Source of the DNA: Chloroflexota bacterium
GTDB lineage: Bacteria; Chloroflexota; Anaerolineae; Aggregatilineales; J027
DNA: 64,000 nucleotides
Assembly (NCBI GenBank): GCA_013112715.1
Contig: JABFGB010000002.1
Span: 248,200-312,199, forward strand
Reading direction: 5' to 3'
This document shows, piece by piece, positions 33,823-43,238 of the stretch. The notes beneath the pieces are model-generated. The model was not told the DNA's origin. It saw only the letters and a program-made list of their open reading frames with translations, and searched no databases. The position numbers and the translations under genes are program-made. Position 1 is the stretch's first letter; every line of letters begins with the position of its first letter.

Positions 33823-34392
33823 CTAGGTAAAATATTGGAGCGCCAACCGAACTCGTTCTTCAATCTCATTGGGGGCGTCACGCGGAATAGATTGCAGGGC
33901 GCTTTGGGCTTCGACGATGCTATACCCGAGAGCGGTGAGCGCTGCCAATACATCAGCATCCACATCGCTGATAACCACCGGACGGTCTGATAGAGAAGCA
34001 GCGATTTTGTCTTTCAATTCAAATACGATCTTTTGCGCGGTCTTTTTCCCAATGCCGGGCACCCGAGTCAGCACATCGGCTTCTTCATGGACGACTGCAT
34101 GTTGCAATTGTTCACGGGTGATGGTGCTTAAAATGGTCAGCGCGATTCTGGGGCCAACGCCACTCACGGTTAGCAGGGTTTGGAACAACAATCGCTCTTC
34201 TTCATCCGCAAACCCATAGAGACTGAGGGCGTCTTCGCGCACAATCAAGTGGGTATACAGAGTGACCGAAGCGCCATCAAGCCGCTCTAATACGGTTCGG
34301 GTGACGGCAATATGCAGCCCAATGCCCCCGACCATGACGACCAGATGATCTTTTCCTTGTGAGGCGACAGTGCCAGAAACAATATCAATCAT
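33823..34392 (-). CDS. ruvA: Holliday junction branch migration protein RuvA
   Basis: One hundred and eighty-nine residues. An OB-fold domain opens the chain (MIDIVSGTVASQGKDHLVVM), two helix-hairpin-helix motifs follow (LLTVSGVGPRIALTIL and LTRVPGIGKKTAQKIVFEL), and the RuvB-binding domain III closes it (DVLAALTALGYSIVEAQSAL). RuvA tetramers hold the four-way junction for RuvB-driven branch migration. The gene starts 3 bases after ruvC in one operon with yebC; ruvB is not in this window. Confidence 0.96.
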   Translation of the reverse strand: MIDIVSGTVASQGKDHLVVMVGGIGLHIAVTRTVLERLDGASVTLYTHLIVREDALSLYGFADEEERLLFQTLLTVSGVGPRIALTILSTITREQLQHAVVHEEADVLTRVPGIGKKTAQKIVFELKDKIAASLSDRPVVISDVDADVLAALTALGYSIVEAQSALQSIPRDAPNEIEERVRLALQYFT

Positions 34393-34395
34393 AGG

Positions 34396-34887
34396 TTATT
34401 CCGATAGACGCTCGAAGCGGGTAGATTGGAGGTGAGTAATGGCGATTGCCAAGCCATCGGCGGCATCATCCGGTTTCGGGATATTTTCAAGGCCGAGTAG
34501 CTGGCGAATCATTTCTTGCATTTGATATTTATCGGCATCCCCAAAACCTGTAATGGTCATCTTGGCGGTTTTGGGTTTGTATTCATAAATCGGCAGTCCG
34601 GCTTGGGCCAGCGCCAACAATAATACGCCTCGGGCCTGCGCCACTTTAATCCCGGTGGTCACGTTTTTGCCAAAAAACAGTTCTTCGATAGCGACCTGTT
34701 GTGGACGATGGCTGGTGAGGGTTTGGTTGAGTTGATGGTATAGCGAGAGTAGACGATGGGCGGTTGGGGTGTCGGGCGCGGTGGTATAAACCCCATAGGC
34801 GATGGCTTCCAATGTGCCGTCGGGGTGTTCACGCACAAGGCCATACCCTGTTCGTGCGGTACCGGGGTCGAGACCGAGAACAAGCAT
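34396..34887 (-). CDS. ruvC: Holliday junction endonuclease RuvC
   Basis: One hundred and sixty-three residues of the RNase H-like fold. The catalytic acids are readable: Asp7 (LGLDPGTARTGYG), Glu in VAIEELFFGKN, and the Asp pair in PDDAADGLAIAI. It resolves Holliday junctions by paired nicks in concert with RuvAB. The ribosome-binding site GAGGTGA is supplied by the edge of a dispersed hairpin repeat just upstream. ruvA follows after 3 bases. Confidence 0.96.
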   Translation of the reverse strand: MLVLGLDPGTARTGYGLVREHPDGTLEAIAYGVYTTAPDTPTAHRLLSLYHQLNQTLTSHRPQQVAIEELFFGKNVTTGIKVAQARGVLLLALAQAGLPIYEYKPKTAKMTITGFGDADKYQMQEMIRQLLGLENIPKPDDAADGLAIAITHLQSTRFERLSE

Positions 34888-34892
34888 GTTTC

Positions 34893-34933
34893 ACCTCACC
34901 CCAAACCCCTCGCCAAAAACGGAGAGGGGCTTT
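34893..34933. repeat. C-rich/G-rich hairpin repeat, copy 3
   Basis: ACCTCACCCCAAACCCCTCGCC with GGAGAGGGG. The stem has nine pairs with one mismatch around AAAAAC. It lies between yebC and ruvC in the same transcript, and its complement GGGGTGAGG overlaps the ruvC ribosome-binding site. Confidence 0.6.
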
Positions 34934-34956
34934 AAGATCGTGTGGGCAGTCATATG

Positions 34957-35712
34957 CTAACTTTGTTCGAAGGCGGCGATGGCTTCGTCGCTGACCTTCA
35001 GATTGCTGGAAACGGTCTGGACATCATCCAGTTCTTCCAATTTTTCAATCAATTTAAAGACCTGGACAGCCTGATCGGGTTCGAGTTCGACTTCATTGGT
35101 GGGCGACCAGATCAATTTACTGTCCGTAACCTTGTAACCGGCCTCGGCGAGTGCCCGTTCAACAGGGCTGAGATGTTCACGAGTGGTATATACCGAAATC
35201 GTTTCTTCGCCCTCCTCAACATCCTCCGCGCCTGCTTCGGCAGCCGTCATAAATAGGGTATCAAAATCTACCCCTTCGGCGGAAATCTCAATGTAGCCTT
35301 TTTGATTGAACTGCCATTGCACCGCGCCGCTGCTGCCCATGGTGCCATTGTTGCGGCTAAAGGCGTGTTTGACTTCAGCAAGGGTACGATTGCGGTTATC
35401 GGTTAGGGTATCCACCATCAAGGCAATCCCGTGAGGGGCATAGCCTTCATAGGTGATTTCCTCAAACTCTACCGCGTCTTCGCCAATGCCTGCGCCTTTA
35501 TTGATGGCCCGTTCAATATTGTCTTTGGGCATGTTGGAAGCACGCGCCTTATCAATCGCAATCCGGAGACGGGGATTGCCGTTGGGGTCAGGGCCTCCTT
35601 CACGGGCAGCCGTTGTCAATTCACGCCCAATACGGGTAAAAATCTTGCCGCGTTTGGCGTCTTCTGCGCCTTTGCGACGTTTAATGGTTGACCATTTACT
35701 ATGACCGGACAT
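34957..35712 (-). CDS. yebC: YebC/PmpR (TACO1) family protein
   Basis: The 251-residue protein opens with MSGHSKWSTIKRRKGAEDA and continues FTRIGRELTTAAREGG and NIERAINKGAG, the hallmark of this family. Members have been described as DNA-binding regulators (PmpR) and as ribosome-associated helpers of translation of difficult stretches (mitochondrial TACO1). Which role applies here is unknown. It is first in the yebC-ruvC-ruvA order, a frequent arrangement in bacteria. Confidence 0.96.
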   Translation of the reverse strand: MSGHSKWSTIKRRKGAEDAKRGKIFTRIGRELTTAAREGGPDPNGNPRLRIAIDKARASNMPKDNIERAINKGAGIGEDAVEFEEITYEGYAPHGIALMVDTLTDNRNRTLAEVKHAFSRNNGTMGSSGAVQWQFNQKGYIEISAEGVDFDTLFMTAAEAGAEDVEEGEETISVYTTREHLSPVERALAEAGYKVTDSKLIWSPTNEVELEPDQAVQVFKLIEKLEELDDVQTVSSNLKVSDEAIAAFEQS

Positions 35713-35792
35713 CGTATAATCTCCAATTCCACTTCAAGCCACTGTCTGGTGGTTCATAATTGTCTAGTCAGAAACCGCTCTATATCAACGCA

Positions 35793-35801
35793 ATTATACC
35801 A
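35793..35801 (-). promoter_or_regulatory. Extended -10 promoter of yebC-ruvC-ruvA
   Basis: On the minus strand TGGTATAAT is a consensus extended -10. Transcription would start near 35786, giving a leader of about 74 bases before yebC. Confidence 0.6.
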
Positions 35802-35842
35802 GCGGCCCAAAATACATGGCAATATTGGCCTAGACCATCCTC

Positions 35843-37597
35843 CTATTGCGCGTCGCGTCCCCAGTTGTCAAAGGGAATACAAGAGGGCCAAAAATAACAC
35901 GCTGATGGCAAGGGATTGCCGTCTTCATCAAAGCGATTTTGGTTAATATCGTCGAGATTGATTTCTGCCCCGCTGTAAGGCATGACACAGGCCGCTCCTC
36001 GATCTGAAATATCCGGTTGGCGTGTTTGGAGCATGGGCTCATTCGGATTGAAATAGTTATAGACAAGACGTGAAACATCTTCAATCAATGTCCAGTCTTG
36101 AAGGACTTGTTGCAGCGAGTTCGTAATGTTGACCCCATCCCAGACATACATGACAAAGATATAGGGCGCACCTTCCGAAAACACAATGCCGACATCCCCC
36201 ACCACGCCTGCTTCCGGCACATATCCCACTTTATGCGCGATGGTAACGCCCTCTGGTACGCCCAATTCCAACAGACGACGGAAGTGTGTGCCTTTCAGAA
36301 TTTCGATGATTTGACGGCATTCGGTCTGGGTAATTTCATCGGGGAAGACACTCAATAGGCCGCTGCCATTATAGGCGCAGTCATAAATCATCATGAGCAT
36401 CGTACCCATATCAGCGGCAGTGGTAAGGTTTTGTGTGCCGGGGTTGGTGTTGACAGATGTATCTAGTTGAGCACTCGCCACACTTGCACCGGGGCAGGGG
36501 GTTGGATAGACGGCGGTGTAGTAGTTGGGAATGGGTAAGGTTTCTTGTGGCCCAATGTCAATCATACTGAGAAGATTGGTGTTGACTGCGCCAGCCTTAC
36601 AAAACGTGTCATTCAATTTTTGTAGACCCGGTACAATGGCTTGTTCGCCAGTATAGATGGTTAGGGTATTCGCAGCGCCATTATCCGAGCAAATCACCGC
36701 CGCAGCCAGCAAAAATTTCAAGTCGTCGGTGGGAGAGGTGATTTGATAGCGGAAGAAATTAATCAGTGTACCAATTTTGATAGTGCTGCTTGCCAAAACA
36801 TGAGCGTTCGGCAAAATACCCATTTCCTCGCCCGTGTTTAGGTTCATCACATACATTGAAACGACGGTATTTTGGCCGTTATAGAACATGCCGCGTGAAG
36901 TTTCGATGTATTCGATAATCGCTTGGCGCAGAGTATCCATCGTGGCGGCCTGACCGGGGGTAGTGGTGATGGGTAGTTCAATCACCCGTTTGGCCGGATC
37001 GGATTCGTATAAGGCTGACCGAATGAGTGTGGCGGTCTGCTGCTGATCAAGACGGGTATAGGAACTGCTATTTTGGAAAGTACCTGTTGTCAGATCATAA
37101 CTAGCCGTTGCCGCGTCTCGGTCATAACGGTTGGAGAGGTCTTGGATGTATTGGCTTAATTCAACTTCGGACAGGTTGGCAATTAAGGGCACATCAATCG
37201 CGGGTTGAGGGCGATTCCACAAATAATTCCAAAAGCCTGTCCAAAAATCATCGTCGGTTCCACTTTGGCGTTCGGCGGCGGCTTGCATGGCTTCGGTATC
37301 GAGTTGGAAACCAACCTCACTCGGATTCAACAGAATCGGGCTGCCTTCATAACGCATCACAATGGGTTGGTCAATATAGACGGCTTCAAGGCGGGCGAGA
37401 CGTGTACCCGCGTCCAACCCGCCAACTTGGACACCCCCAATGGTGACATCCGTGCCGAGGTCGTTGGAACTGTCACTATAGGACACCAGATTGGTGCCAA
37501 AAGTAATTGCAGCGATAATCAATAAGATGCCGGAAAAAACCTCAATAATGGGCAGACGGCGGCGTTTTTGTTGCGAACGTAATTCCGTTAAGGTCAT
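35843..37597 (-). CDS. Class A beta-lactamase-like serine hydrolase, membrane-anchored
   Basis: Residues 16-38 form a membrane anchor. Residues ~50-215 hold a YoaR/VanW-linker-type (peptidoglycan-binding-like) domain (TIGGVQVGGLDAGTRLARLEA, LLNPSEVGFQLD). Residues ~235-520 form the serine hydrolase: SxxK at Ser271-Lys274 (SSTIKIG), SDN at 304-306 (CSDNGAANT) and HKVG in place of the KTG motif near residue 470. This fold includes beta-lactamases and D,D-peptidases; Val in the KTG slot and the wall-binding domain favour a peptidoglycan role over resistance. AGGAGG lies 9 bases before the ATG. Confidence 0.85.
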   Translation of the reverse strand: MTLTELRSQQKRRRLPIIEVFSGILLIIAAITFGTNLVSYSDSSNDLGTDVTIGGVQVGGLDAGTRLARLEAVYIDQPIVMRYEGSPILLNPSEVGFQLDTEAMQAAAERQSGTDDDFWTGFWNYLWNRPQPAIDVPLIANLSEVELSQYIQDLSNRYDRDAATASYDLTTGTFQNSSSYTRLDQQQTATLIRSALYESDPAKRVIELPITTTPGQAATMDTLRQAIIEYIETSRGMFYNGQNTVVSMYVMNLNTGEEMGILPNAHVLASSTIKIGTLINFFRYQITSPTDDLKFLLAAAVICSDNGAANTLTIYTGEQAIVPGLQKLNDTFCKAGAVNTNLLSMIDIGPQETLPIPNYYTAVYPTPCPGASVASAQLDTSVNTNPGTQNLTTAADMGTMLMMIYDCAYNGSGLLSVFPDEITQTECRQIIEILKGTHFRRLLELGVPEGVTIAHKVGYVPEAGVVGDVGIVFSEGAPYIFVMYVWDGVNITNSLQQVLQDWTLIEDVSRLVYNYFNPNEPMLQTRQPDISDRGAACVMPYSGAEINLDDINQNRFDEDGNPLPSACYFWPSCIPFDNWGRDAQ

Positions 37598-37621
37598 CGG
37601 TCAAACCTCCTGTGATCTTGG

Positions 37622-38185
37622 TTACTTTAATGGCGGGAGGCCGTTTCGACTATGACGATATGCCAACGCTAAGTCAATTACGTGAACATGTTCCCTAAAA
37701 AGATGGGGGAGTTCGGCACGGCTTAACCATTGATAGGCCAATAGTTCGCGGGATAGGGTTAAAGGGGGATGACTCATGGTGTTGTCTACCAGTTCTACCG
37801 CGAAGGCCACATCAATATGGTTTTTCCAATAGGGACTCGACCATGTATTGAGGGGGTACAGCGTTTTGACCTTTAACCCCGTTTCCTCAAAAAATTCGCG
37901 CTCCACCGCCGCTGTCAAAAGCTCATTACGATTTACCCAGCCCCCCGGTAGACCCCAAGGAATTTTGCTATGAAATACATGCTCCACCAACAGCACTTCC
38001 TCGATATTGTTCAGCAGCACGCCTACGACCCCTGCCGTAAAACGTGGCTGGAGCCAGCGCATGATCGAAATAGCGGTGAGGGTTAATTGGGGATGGCGTC
38101 GAACATTTTGGGCAATGCGCCGCCCTAAGCGATTATCAGATGAATGATTAGAAATGTTAGACTCCTCGTCCCAAAAAAGTTGCAT
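37622..38185 (-). CDS. Nudix hydrolase
   Basis: The Nudix box GGWVNRNELLTAAVEREFFE plus ETGL fits the GX5EX7REUXEEXGU pattern, so this 187-residue protein hydrolyses a nucleoside diphosphate linked to another moiety, with Mg2+ held by the glutamates. The substrate is not evident. The first ~45 residues are not part of the fold. No Shine-Dalgarno precedes the ATG at 38185, and an inner Met near residue 42 could be the true start. It lies upstream of the serine hydrolase on the same strand (24-base gap). Confidence 0.88.
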   Translation of the reverse strand: MQLFWDEESNISNHSSDNRLGRRIAQNVRRHPQLTLTAISIMRWLQPRFTAGVVGVLLNNIEEVLLVEHVFHSKIPWGLPGGWVNRNELLTAAVEREFFEETGLKVKTLYPLNTWSSPYWKNHIDVAFAVELVDNTMSHPPLTLSRELLAYQWLSRAELPHLFREHVHVIDLALAYRHSRNGLPPLK

Positions 38186-38228
38186 GGGAGGGAGTCTAAC
38201 AAAGGCAAGAGCGGCTTGCTAGAGTGGA

Positions 38229-39479
38229 TTACTGAGGTAGGGTGAAATCGGGGATAATCCCTTGCCCTAGCGATGGGGTGATTCCAACAAATTCTGTGCA
38301 GCACATGCCGTTCTCATCCAAGATGCTGAGACTTGTGCTGGTAATCGCACCATTGGTTACTTGATAATACAAAACCTCGTTGGTTTGATAGTTGTGAGTG
38401 AGCCATCCATCGGGCGTGCCTGTCATGAAGCCTTCTGTTTCCGTCATGGATGCAGTCAGCTGCGTCCCATCTCGGAAAATAACTTCCGCGCCGGCGAGGG
38501 TGGTTGGCAAGGGTAATTCAAATCCTTCCTGTACCCCAAAATTGTAGAAAGTGACAAGGACGGCTTCACCATTCACGACCCATTCCGTCAACCCGAGGGG
38601 GAGGGCATCCGGATGTTGGTACAGCAATTGGCCTTCCGCCTGCGTGGGGTCAGCAAAATAGAATACTACATTTGGTGGTACGCCTTCGGGATAAACCGCG
38701 CCGCTGGCAGCATAGGATTCATCATAAATCCCCGCCACACTTTCGCCCGTGCCCGCCAGTTCATGCCGCCGAAAAATCATGTTAAAGGGTTCAATAGGGT
38801 CGCTGAGTGTGCCCGCTGCCGGATCCCAAACTTGATAGAGGCCCTCAATTACGCCGATATAACAATTGAGGCAACTCGCTGCGACTCGAAGCCCATCTGT
38901 TTTCCATGCCCCAAAAACCGCGCTTTCGACTGGGACACTCATACCCGTAACGTAATCGGGATACAGGTCATTGACGGATTTATTGCCAGTGACAATTCCT
39001 GTGTTGACATCAAAGGTGGTCAGCAGGGCGGGAATATCAGCGGTTCCCATTAGATCTTGGGTGCTAAACAATGTGGTGGCGATTTGGCTGTTGTCTGGGC
39101 TAAATGGGCCAATGATTGCCCCATCCATCACCGAATTCAGTGGGTCAATGAGTTCAAGACAGCATGTTTGGCTCACCAAATCTGCGACAAACACGGAATT
39201 CTGATAGGTGATACCATCGGCACGGGTGTAATTTCCCAGAAAAGCAAGTTTGGTGTGGTCAGGTGAAAGGACAGGGCTGTAGAAGGAAGCCTGCGCCACG
39301 TTTGGTTTAGGTAGGGTGAATTGTGAGGTGATGCCTTGCGGGGTCAGTGTCGAAACCACAAAGGTATTGCTGTTAAATAAAATGACTTCCCATGGTTCTT
39401 GGGCATGACTTTTGGGTATGGGTGTAATCATGACAGCGATTAGAAAGGCGAAAATCGCTAAGGTTCGTCTCGTTCGCAT
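38229..39479 (-). CDS. Exported beta-propeller-like (TolB/WD40-type) protein
   Basis: A signal peptide (MRTRRTLAIFAFLIAVMITP, cut probably after SHA) leads into ~390 residues with repeated strand units containing DHTKLAFLG, PDNSQIATTLFS, TDGLRVAASC and similar blocks. This pattern is that of TolB-like or WD40-like propellers in exported proteins. Function unknown. Start chosen at 39479, with AGGAG 7 bases upstream, rather than 81 bases earlier, where no ribosome-binding site or signal is present. Paired Cys (SQTCCLEL, ASCLNCYI, GMCCTEF) suggest disulfides. Confidence 0.65.
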   Translation of the reverse strand: MRTRRTLAIFAFLIAVMITPIPKSHAQEPWEVILFNSNTFVVSTLTPQGITSQFTLPKPNVAQASFYSPVLSPDHTKLAFLGNYTRADGITYQNSVFVADLVSQTCCLELIDPLNSVMDGAIIGPFSPDNSQIATTLFSTQDLMGTADIPALLTTFDVNTGIVTGNKSVNDLYPDYVTGMSVPVESAVFGAWKTDGLRVAASCLNCYIGVIEGLYQVWDPAAGTLSDPIEPFNMIFRRHELAGTGESVAGIYDESYAASGAVYPEGVPPNVVFYFADPTQAEGQLLYQHPDALPLGLTEWVVNGEAVLVTFYNFGVQEGFELPLPTTLAGAEVIFRDGTQLTASMTETEGFMTGTPDGWLTHNYQTNEVLYYQVTNGAITSTSLSILDENGMCCTEFVGITPSLGQGIIPDFTLPQ

Positions 39480-39580
39480 GGCGATGGCTCCTATCATGTT
39501 GGTGAAATAGGGGGAATTGCATATCCTTATCACGATATGCCACCTCGTGAGGTTTGTCAATCTGCCAAAAACTTACTGCC

Positions 39581-42500
39581 TTATTCTGTTTTGGTTGCCT
39601 CTGCTGGGACATTCGTTTTGGTATAGGGATGGGTGCTGGGCAGGATGAATTTGAAAGTGTTACCAACCCCCTGTGTGCTCTCAATCCAGATTTTGCCGCC
39701 ATGCGCTTCAATCAAGGCCCGTGCAATAGACATGCCCGCACCTGTCTCACCGAGACCAGCAATCAATGGGCTGTCGGCACGATAGAGGCCGCTAAACACC
39801 CGCTTGAGTTCCTCGGGGGGCACGCCGCCGCCTTCATCACTAATGGCGACATACACCACATCTCGAATGATTTCAGAATGACCATTGTTGCTGGGAATCG
39901 GCACACTGGCTTCGTGCCGGGCCACCACCCGCACACTACCATCATTCGGCGATACCAGATAGGCATTTTGAATCAACTGATTAATGACCTGCTGAATGGC
40001 TTCGGGGTCAGCTTCGATGGGCAAATTATCTTCGGCGATGTCCATGTCCAAGACAATGCCTTTTTCGCCAAATTTATAGCGGCTGTTGGTGATGGCATCG
40101 TCAATTAAATCCACTAGGTTGAGCTTTTGCGGATGCAGACGTAAATTACCACTGTCGAGGGTTGAGATGCGGATTAAATCTTCGACCAGACGGGCCAGAC
40201 GATCCACATTGGCTTTGACGCGGGTCAAAAATTGGCGCTGCAACGCCCCCAAAATCCCCACCGATTCACCTAACAGCACATCGGTATAACCCATAATGAC
40301 CGATAGGGGGGTGCGGAGTTCTTGGGCGACGGAAATCACCGCGTCGCTTTCCACCTGTGTACTGGAGGGGTTCACTGTGACGGGTACGGCGGGCGGAATG
40401 CTGAGTTTTTCAATTTGGCGCTTGTAGCTTTCGATGTCCTCAGTGGCTTTTATCAATGACTGCTCAAGGTCGGTGCGTTCGCGGGTGAGTTCTTCAATCA
40501 TGCCTGTCAAGGTGCCGACTCCCTCTGTATTGAGTTCTTCTAATCGCTCGCGGTCATCTTCCAACCGAGCCAAGAGGGTGTCGTATTCGGTTTGCAGGCG
40601 GGTCAATTCGGCGCGGAGATTATCGCGTTCAGCATTTAATTGGACACGCTCACTCGATAATTCTTGGCGCTCCTCGTTGGCCTTGTTCAACAGAGCCAGC
40701 GTCTCGTCCAATTCCATTTTCAGCGAATCGTTGTGGGCGATCATGCGGGCACGGTCTACTTGCCACTGCTCGCGCTCTAGCACCAGCGTCTGATATTCAT
40801 TTTTCAGGCTACCGCGACTTTTGGCGATGGCTTCACGGTCTTGCATCAAACGGGCGATTTCGGCTTCTAGTGCCGCGATTTTGCTGTCGCGTTCGTTTTC
40901 CTGCGAAATGGCGGTTTCGAGATTTTGCCGTTCTTTGAGTAGGGCATCCCGTTCGCTTATGGCCTTTTCAGCGAGTGTTTTGTATTGGGCACGCTCTTCG
41001 CTTAGTTGGGCCAACTGCTTGGTAAGTTCCAGCGCCCCGCCTTCAATGCCCCGTGCATTCAGTTCGCTACGGGTCTGTTCCAACTCTTTAGCAATGCTGT
41101 CTCGTTCGAAGGCTATCCGGACTTTTTCTTCAGTTAGAGTGTTGAGCATTTGCAGCAGTTGTTGATTGGGTGGGGCGGCTTTACCCGCGCGGACTTCAGC
41201 GATTTGCTGCTCCAATTGGGTCTTTTGTGTCTGTAGATCACCCAATTCGCGGCGCATGGCTTCAATGAGGCGTTCGTACATTTCAACATCGCCCTCGGAG
41301 GTCACACCAACCAATGTGGCGCGGGCTTCTTGTAGGGCGATGGCGAGTTTATGGCGTTCGCTTTGCAGTTGCAGGCGTTCTTTGGAAATGGCCTCAATGC
41401 GCTGCGTGATGCTCTGCGCGTCGGGGTCATCACCCAAAAATTCACGGATGCGACTGCGCTCGTAATCCAATTCAATTTGCAGTTCGCGGATGAGTTCGGT
41501 CAGGTGATTAATTTGATTTTCGGCAAGGGTCAGGCTGGCCTGCATCTCCTGTCGGGCCGCCATCATGCTGCCTTCATCCAGTGAATCGGCAGTATCCCCT
41601 TCGATAATCGAGAGGATGGCGCGTTCTTCGGCCTGTACCCGATTTAAAAAAGCGGTGCGGCTGATAACCAGCAGGCGGGCTGCGAGTGGGCCAATAGATT
41701 CCAGCAGGCGCAGGTCATTCACCCGTAGTTCCCGGCGGGTATAAGGTGTGCCGACAATCAACACCCCCACCACCTTTTGATTGCGAATCAGAGGCTGCAA
41801 ATAGGTTGGGCCGATGTGGGGTACATCCAACCGTGTGTACAAATCGAGCAGTTCTTCGCCATGATCTTCAATTTTGAGTTCACGCTGGCGGCGGGTTTCA
41901 ATCGCGTTGACGAGGGTCGGTTGCTCCTCCAAATTCAGCGATGACATACCCGTAATCGGTTCGCGCTCACTTTGATTGTAGGCCGCAATGACATCTGCCC
42001 AATTTGCATCTTCATAAACGACCAACGCCACCACATCAGCCTTGACTGCATCTGCGACAGCCATCACAGTTTGGCGGGGTAGGGCGTCGGTTTCGGCCTT
42101 ATCCAACATCGTGCCAAGTGATTTGATAATTTCAAGCGCTTCGTTGCGACCCCCCAATGACGCGACGCCGGGGGTATCGGCGGTGACAGCACGGCTCATA
42201 TCCTCAATTTCACGACCCGAAGAGCCATCCCCGCTGGGTGAAATGGTGGCGAATGGACGTGAAATGCTTTCGGCATAATGGGCCACTTGGTCAATGGCAT
42301 TGGTCAGGCGGTCAATCACCATGCGATAGACCACGACCATCACCAACAAACTGCCCGCCAGAAATGTCCAGCGCAGACCACCCGCCGCGTCCCCCTCCAA
42401 TTTTTCATTGGCAAGTTGGTAGAGGGTGTAAATGTGTCCGACGAGGATGGTCACGAAAAATAACAGCTTCAGCGGGATGTCAGCGACAAATTTATAGCGC

Positions 42501-43015
42501 GTAATCAGCAGCAGGAAGCCAAAAATTGCCAAAACTGTTGGGACAAACGTCCACGATAGGCTAAAAGACTGGGTATTAAAATCTTGGTCGGGATTCCATT
42601 CGGAATAATTGTAGGCCAGCCCCGCGATTAACAGGGCACATAAGGCAAATGCCACCAGCCCAGCAAAACGATCTTTTTTCTCTTTTTCTGCGGTGATGAG
42701 TGCCCACCCGATCAAGACCAACGCAAGGGCATTCGCAGCGCGTTCGAGCGGGGGCAAGATGTTCATGGAGTCATCCTCGGTGACGATCCCGACCAGTGAC
42801 CCCAACATGAGCGAGACCCAGACGAGTTGGACAAGAAACAACCCAACCGTATAACGTCCGGCAGCCCATTCTTCTTTGGAGCGCATCCGCTGGCCCAACG
42901 CCATAAACAGCGCCGCCATGTAGATCACGAAGATGCCGATAAAATAGAGCAGTTCGCCTGTTGAATCCACAAACAAGTTGACAAAATCTTGGGCGGTGTC
43001 CAAATCGTGCTCCAA
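39581..43015 (-). CDS. Membrane sensor kinase with GAF, long coiled coil and an H-box lacking its histidine
   Basis: This 1,144-residue protein has about seven N-terminal membrane spans (~15-235), a GAF domain (~295-450), a very long coiled coil (~470-860, rich in Glu/Gln/Arg/Leu) and a kinase core. The ATPase has NQLIQNAYLVSPNDG (N box), ISDEGGGVPPEELKRVF (G1/F) and ETGAGMSIARALIEAHGG (G2). The H box reads VAQELRTPLSV: Gln898 is where the phosphoacceptor histidine belongs. It may therefore be a pseudokinase, a phosphatase or a kinase acting on another partner. The other large kinase in the window, at 31642, keeps its histidine. Confidence 0.88.
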   Translation of the reverse strand: MEHDLDTAQDFVNLFVDSTGELLYFIGIFVIYMAALFMALGQRMRSKEEWAAGRYTVGLFLVQLVWVSLMLGSLVGIVTEDDSMNILPPLERAANALALVLIGWALITAEKEKKDRFAGLVAFALCALLIAGLAYNYSEWNPDQDFNTQSFSLSWTFVPTVLAIFGFLLLITRYKFVADIPLKLLFFVTILVGHIYTLYQLANEKLEGDAAGGLRWTFLAGSLLVMVVVYRMVIDRLTNAIDQVAHYAESISRPFATISPSGDGSSGREIEDMSRAVTADTPGVASLGGRNEALEIIKSLGTMLDKAETDALPRQTVMAVADAVKADVVALVVYEDANWADVIAAYNQSEREPITGMSSLNLEEQPTLVNAIETRRQRELKIEDHGEELLDLYTRLDVPHIGPTYLQPLIRNQKVVGVLIVGTPYTRRELRVNDLRLLESIGPLAARLLVISRTAFLNRVQAEERAILSIIEGDTADSLDEGSMMAARQEMQASLTLAENQINHLTELIRELQIELDYERSRIREFLGDDPDAQSITQRIEAISKERLQLQSERHKLAIALQEARATLVGVTSEGDVEMYERLIEAMRRELGDLQTQKTQLEQQIAEVRAGKAAPPNQQLLQMLNTLTEEKVRIAFERDSIAKELEQTRSELNARGIEGGALELTKQLAQLSEERAQYKTLAEKAISERDALLKERQNLETAISQENERDSKIAALEAEIARLMQDREAIAKSRGSLKNEYQTLVLEREQWQVDRARMIAHNDSLKMELDETLALLNKANEERQELSSERVQLNAERDNLRAELTRLQTEYDTLLARLEDDRERLEELNTEGVGTLTGMIEELTRERTDLEQSLIKATEDIESYKRQIEKLSIPPAVPVTVNPSSTQVESDAVISVAQELRTPLSVIMGYTDVLLGESVGILGALQRQFLTRVKANVDRLARLVEDLIRISTLDSGNLRLHPQKLNLVDLIDDAITNSRYKFGEKGIVLDMDIAEDNLPIEADPEAIQQVINQLIQNAYLVSPNDGSVRVVARHEASVPIPSNNGHSEIIRDVVYVAISDEGGGVPPEELKRVFSGLYRADSPLIAGLGETGAGMSIARALIEAHGGKIWIESTQGVGNTFKFILPSTHPYTKTNVPAEATKTE

Positions 43016-43042
43016 CGGATACTAGACAAAATCTTTATCGTC

Positions 43043-43051
43043 AGTATAGCA
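43043..43051 (-). promoter_or_regulatory. Extended -10 promoter of the coiled-coil kinase
   Basis: On the minus strand TGCTATACT is a near-consensus extended -10, giving a start near 43036, about 21 bases before the ATG. Confidence 0.55.
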
Positions 43052-43238
43052 CAGGTGTTTGCGGCACGAGAGCGGGAAATAGCTTCGACGGTACGAGTCA
43101 GGTATCAATAACGTTGGAGACTGGTTATGCGCGTCTGCCCTACGCATGGTCGCCTAGTCTTGGCAGGCGGTTGGGGAAGGCGCTATAGTTGCTTGCCGAT
43201 TTTGGATACACGAGGCTTATTGTTTTGGGAGATGGCGC

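Noticed and set aside
40434..41465. Run of Ser/Arg-rich open frames on the plus strand
   Set aside because: They mirror the Glu/Leu-rich coiled coil of the sensor kinase; codon bias of the real strand creates them.
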